The position numbers and the translations under genes are program-made. Positions 45,905-46,855 of a stretch of 46,855 nt of DNA are shown here, piece by piece; the stretch's first letter is position 1, and each line of letters opens with the position of its first letter. The notes under the pieces were generated by a model that was given only the letters and a program-made list of their open reading frames with translations, was not told where the DNA came from and made no database searches. This DNA comes from Cellulomonas sp. ACRRI (lineage in GTDB: Bacteria; Actinomycetota; Actinomycetes; Actinomycetales; Cellulomonadaceae), in NCBI RefSeq assembly GCF_022346185.1, contig NZ_JAKRMS010000018.1:1-46855 (forward strand), in the 5' to 3' direction.

Positions 45905-46636
45905 TCAGGAGCGCCGCGCCGCCTTGGCCGCCCCGCCGCCGAGCCCCCCGCGCCCGCCGGGCCGGACGGCGTGCCGCACGACCGACGCCGCGACGGCCTC
46001 CAGGGTCCGGCCCTGCGAGGCGCGCAGCACGTCGAGCACGTGCCGCGCCTCGTCCTCGTCGCAGCCGCGCACCTCCATCAGCACGCCGACCGCGTGGTCG
46101 ACGGACGCCCGGGTGAGCCGCGCGGCCTCCGCCTCCGGGAGCACCGGGTCGCGGGCGGGGATGGTGCTGTGCAGCTCGATGAGCGAGGCCATCTCGCCGG
46201 CGAAGCCCGACGCCCGGCGCACGACCTCGGGGTCGCAGGACCCGGGCTCGTCCAGGTACAGGGTCAGCGCGGCCGTGCCGCCCCGGCTCAGCGGCGCCGG
46301 GATCGCCAGCACGCCGCGGAAGCCGGCGCGGAGCGCGGCCGCCCGCCAGGGCCCGACCCCGGGCCCGGCGTCGTCGCGCAGGTCGGCCAGGACCAGCGGG
46401 GCTCCGGCGCCCACCGCGTCGCGCCACGGGCCGGCGCCGTCGGCGGCGGCCCCGGTGCGGGTCAGCCGGTCCCCGGCCGACGCGATCAGCCAGTCCGCGC
46501 CGCGCCGGCGCGCGTGCACCGCACCCTCGACGGCGCTCCCCGTCCGGCCCGCCACCAGGCGCGCCAGGTCCTCCAGGAGCGCCAGCACGCTGCGCGCGGG
46601 CTCCGCGCCCGGCCACACCGCACACACCTCAGCCAT
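45905..46636 (-). CDS. GAF-ANTAR RNA-binding regulator
   Basis: The 243-residue protein has an N-terminal GAF-like sensor (about residues 10-150: LLEDLARLVAGRTGSAVEGA, WRDAVGAGAPLVLADLRDDA, GVLAIPAPLSRGGTAALTLY) and a C-terminal ANTAR domain (about 170-225: RASVDHAVGVLMEVRGCDED, EARHVLDVLRASQGRTLEAV). ANTAR proteins bind paired RNA hairpins and prevent termination. No histidine kinase or REC domain is attached, so the GAF part presumably receives the signal. The last 25 residues are Gly/Arg-rich. ATG 46636 has a GGGGGA site about ten bases upstream; the longer reading is unlikely. Confidence 0.88.
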   Translation of the reverse strand: MAEVCAVWPGAEPARSVLALLEDLARLVAGRTGSAVEGAVHARRRGADWLIASAGDRLTRTGAAADGAGPWRDAVGAGAPLVLADLRDDAGPGVGPWRAAALRAGFRGVLAIPAPLSRGGTAALTLYLDEPGSCDPEVVRRASGFAGEMASLIELHSTIPARDPVLPEAEAARLTRASVDHAVGVLMEVRGCDEDEARHVLDVLRASQGRTLEAVAASVVRHAVRPGGRGGLGGGAAKAARRS

Positions 46637-46855
46637 CGTCCGTCCGTCCCCCTGGGCAGCACGTGCGGGACTCCTCGCCGAGACCCTGCACCGGTCGCGC
46701 GCTGCCGGCGCGCACGCACATCGTGGCACGCCCGGTCGGGCCGAGATGCCCGATTCGTCCCGAGATCGTGCCCGTCGGGCACCGATTAGCCCTGCCGGGT
46801 GACCCGCGGGGCGCCGGAACCGGGCGGAGCCGGGCACGCCCGGGCGGGGCGGGCG
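46637..46855 (-). promoter_or_regulatory. Upstream region of the ANTAR gene with short hairpins
   Basis: The region to the window end holds no gene. GTGCCC/GGGCAC (46768-46782) forms a short stem, flanked by ATCG and CGAT, and ATCTCGG occurs twice on the minus strand nearby. A leader RNA bound by the ANTAR protein itself is possible but not shown. Confidence 0.3.

Overview
The window is chromosomal DNA of a very GC-rich actinobacterium, most likely a member of the Cellulomonadaceae (Micrococcales). This rests on extreme third-position GC, frequent GTG starts, short GTGA/ATGA overlaps, many TANNNT boxes placed 6-7 nt before a start codon, a GH10/GH3/GH94 carbohydrate set, and the mycobacterial-type pgsA-DUF881-sbp-DUF881-garA-merR block. 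No tRNA, rRNA, CRISPR array, phage or insertion sequence was recognised, and no gap between genes exceeds about 260 bases.

Layout. 1-7.9 kb: small genes, mostly on the minus strand: DUF1059, an EAL protein with an odd start, VOC protein, ECF42-type sigma factor with its DGPF partner and a matching promoter, alpha/beta hydrolase, two methyltransferases, cupin, AI-2E-type transporter. 8.1-10.4 kb: LacI regulator plus cytoplasmic GH10 enzyme. 10.5-12.1 kb: UlaG-like metallo-hydrolase and a lone ParA-like ATPase. 12.1-23.8 kb: a LacI repressor divergent from a seven-gene, translationally coupled operon (lipoprotein binding protein, two permeases, GH3 glycosidase, DUF624 membrane protein, 1144-residue GH94-type phosphorylase, EEP-fold hydrolase). 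It resembles the beta-1,2-glucooligosaccharide locus of Listeria innocua and closes with a large bidirectional terminator. 23.9-29.4 kb: conserved actinobacterial block merR, bifunctional nuclease, ftsR-like merR, garA, DUF881, sbp, DUF881, pgsA, without the gcvH found there in Mycobacterium tuberculosis. 29.6-34.3 kb: CoA-binding protein, DEAD-box helicase with a long structured leader, a nested quadruple repeat, threonine aldolase, Fur/Zur regulator, HU. 34.4-38.2 kb: a DNA-repair group (PolX-like PHP protein without a polymerase domain, Ku, stand-alone ATP ligase) and Dps. 38.3-43.0 kb: a probable c-di-GMP-controlled surface glycan module (polytopic membrane protein and MshEN-GT2 glycosyltransferase, divergent from an EAL-DICT protein). 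43.1-46.8 kb: M20 peptidase, class IV aminotransferase, flavodoxin, GAF-ANTAR regulator.

Most notable are (1) the proposed beta-1,2-glucan operon with an EEP hydrolase that could remove phosphodiester substituents, (2) the MshEN-GT2/EAL-DICT pair, (3) the nested GAGATAGGACC inverted repeats at 32234-32307, and (4) the polymerase-less PolX/PHP protein next to Ku. All functions are read from sequence motifs and remembered family features; no search was run.
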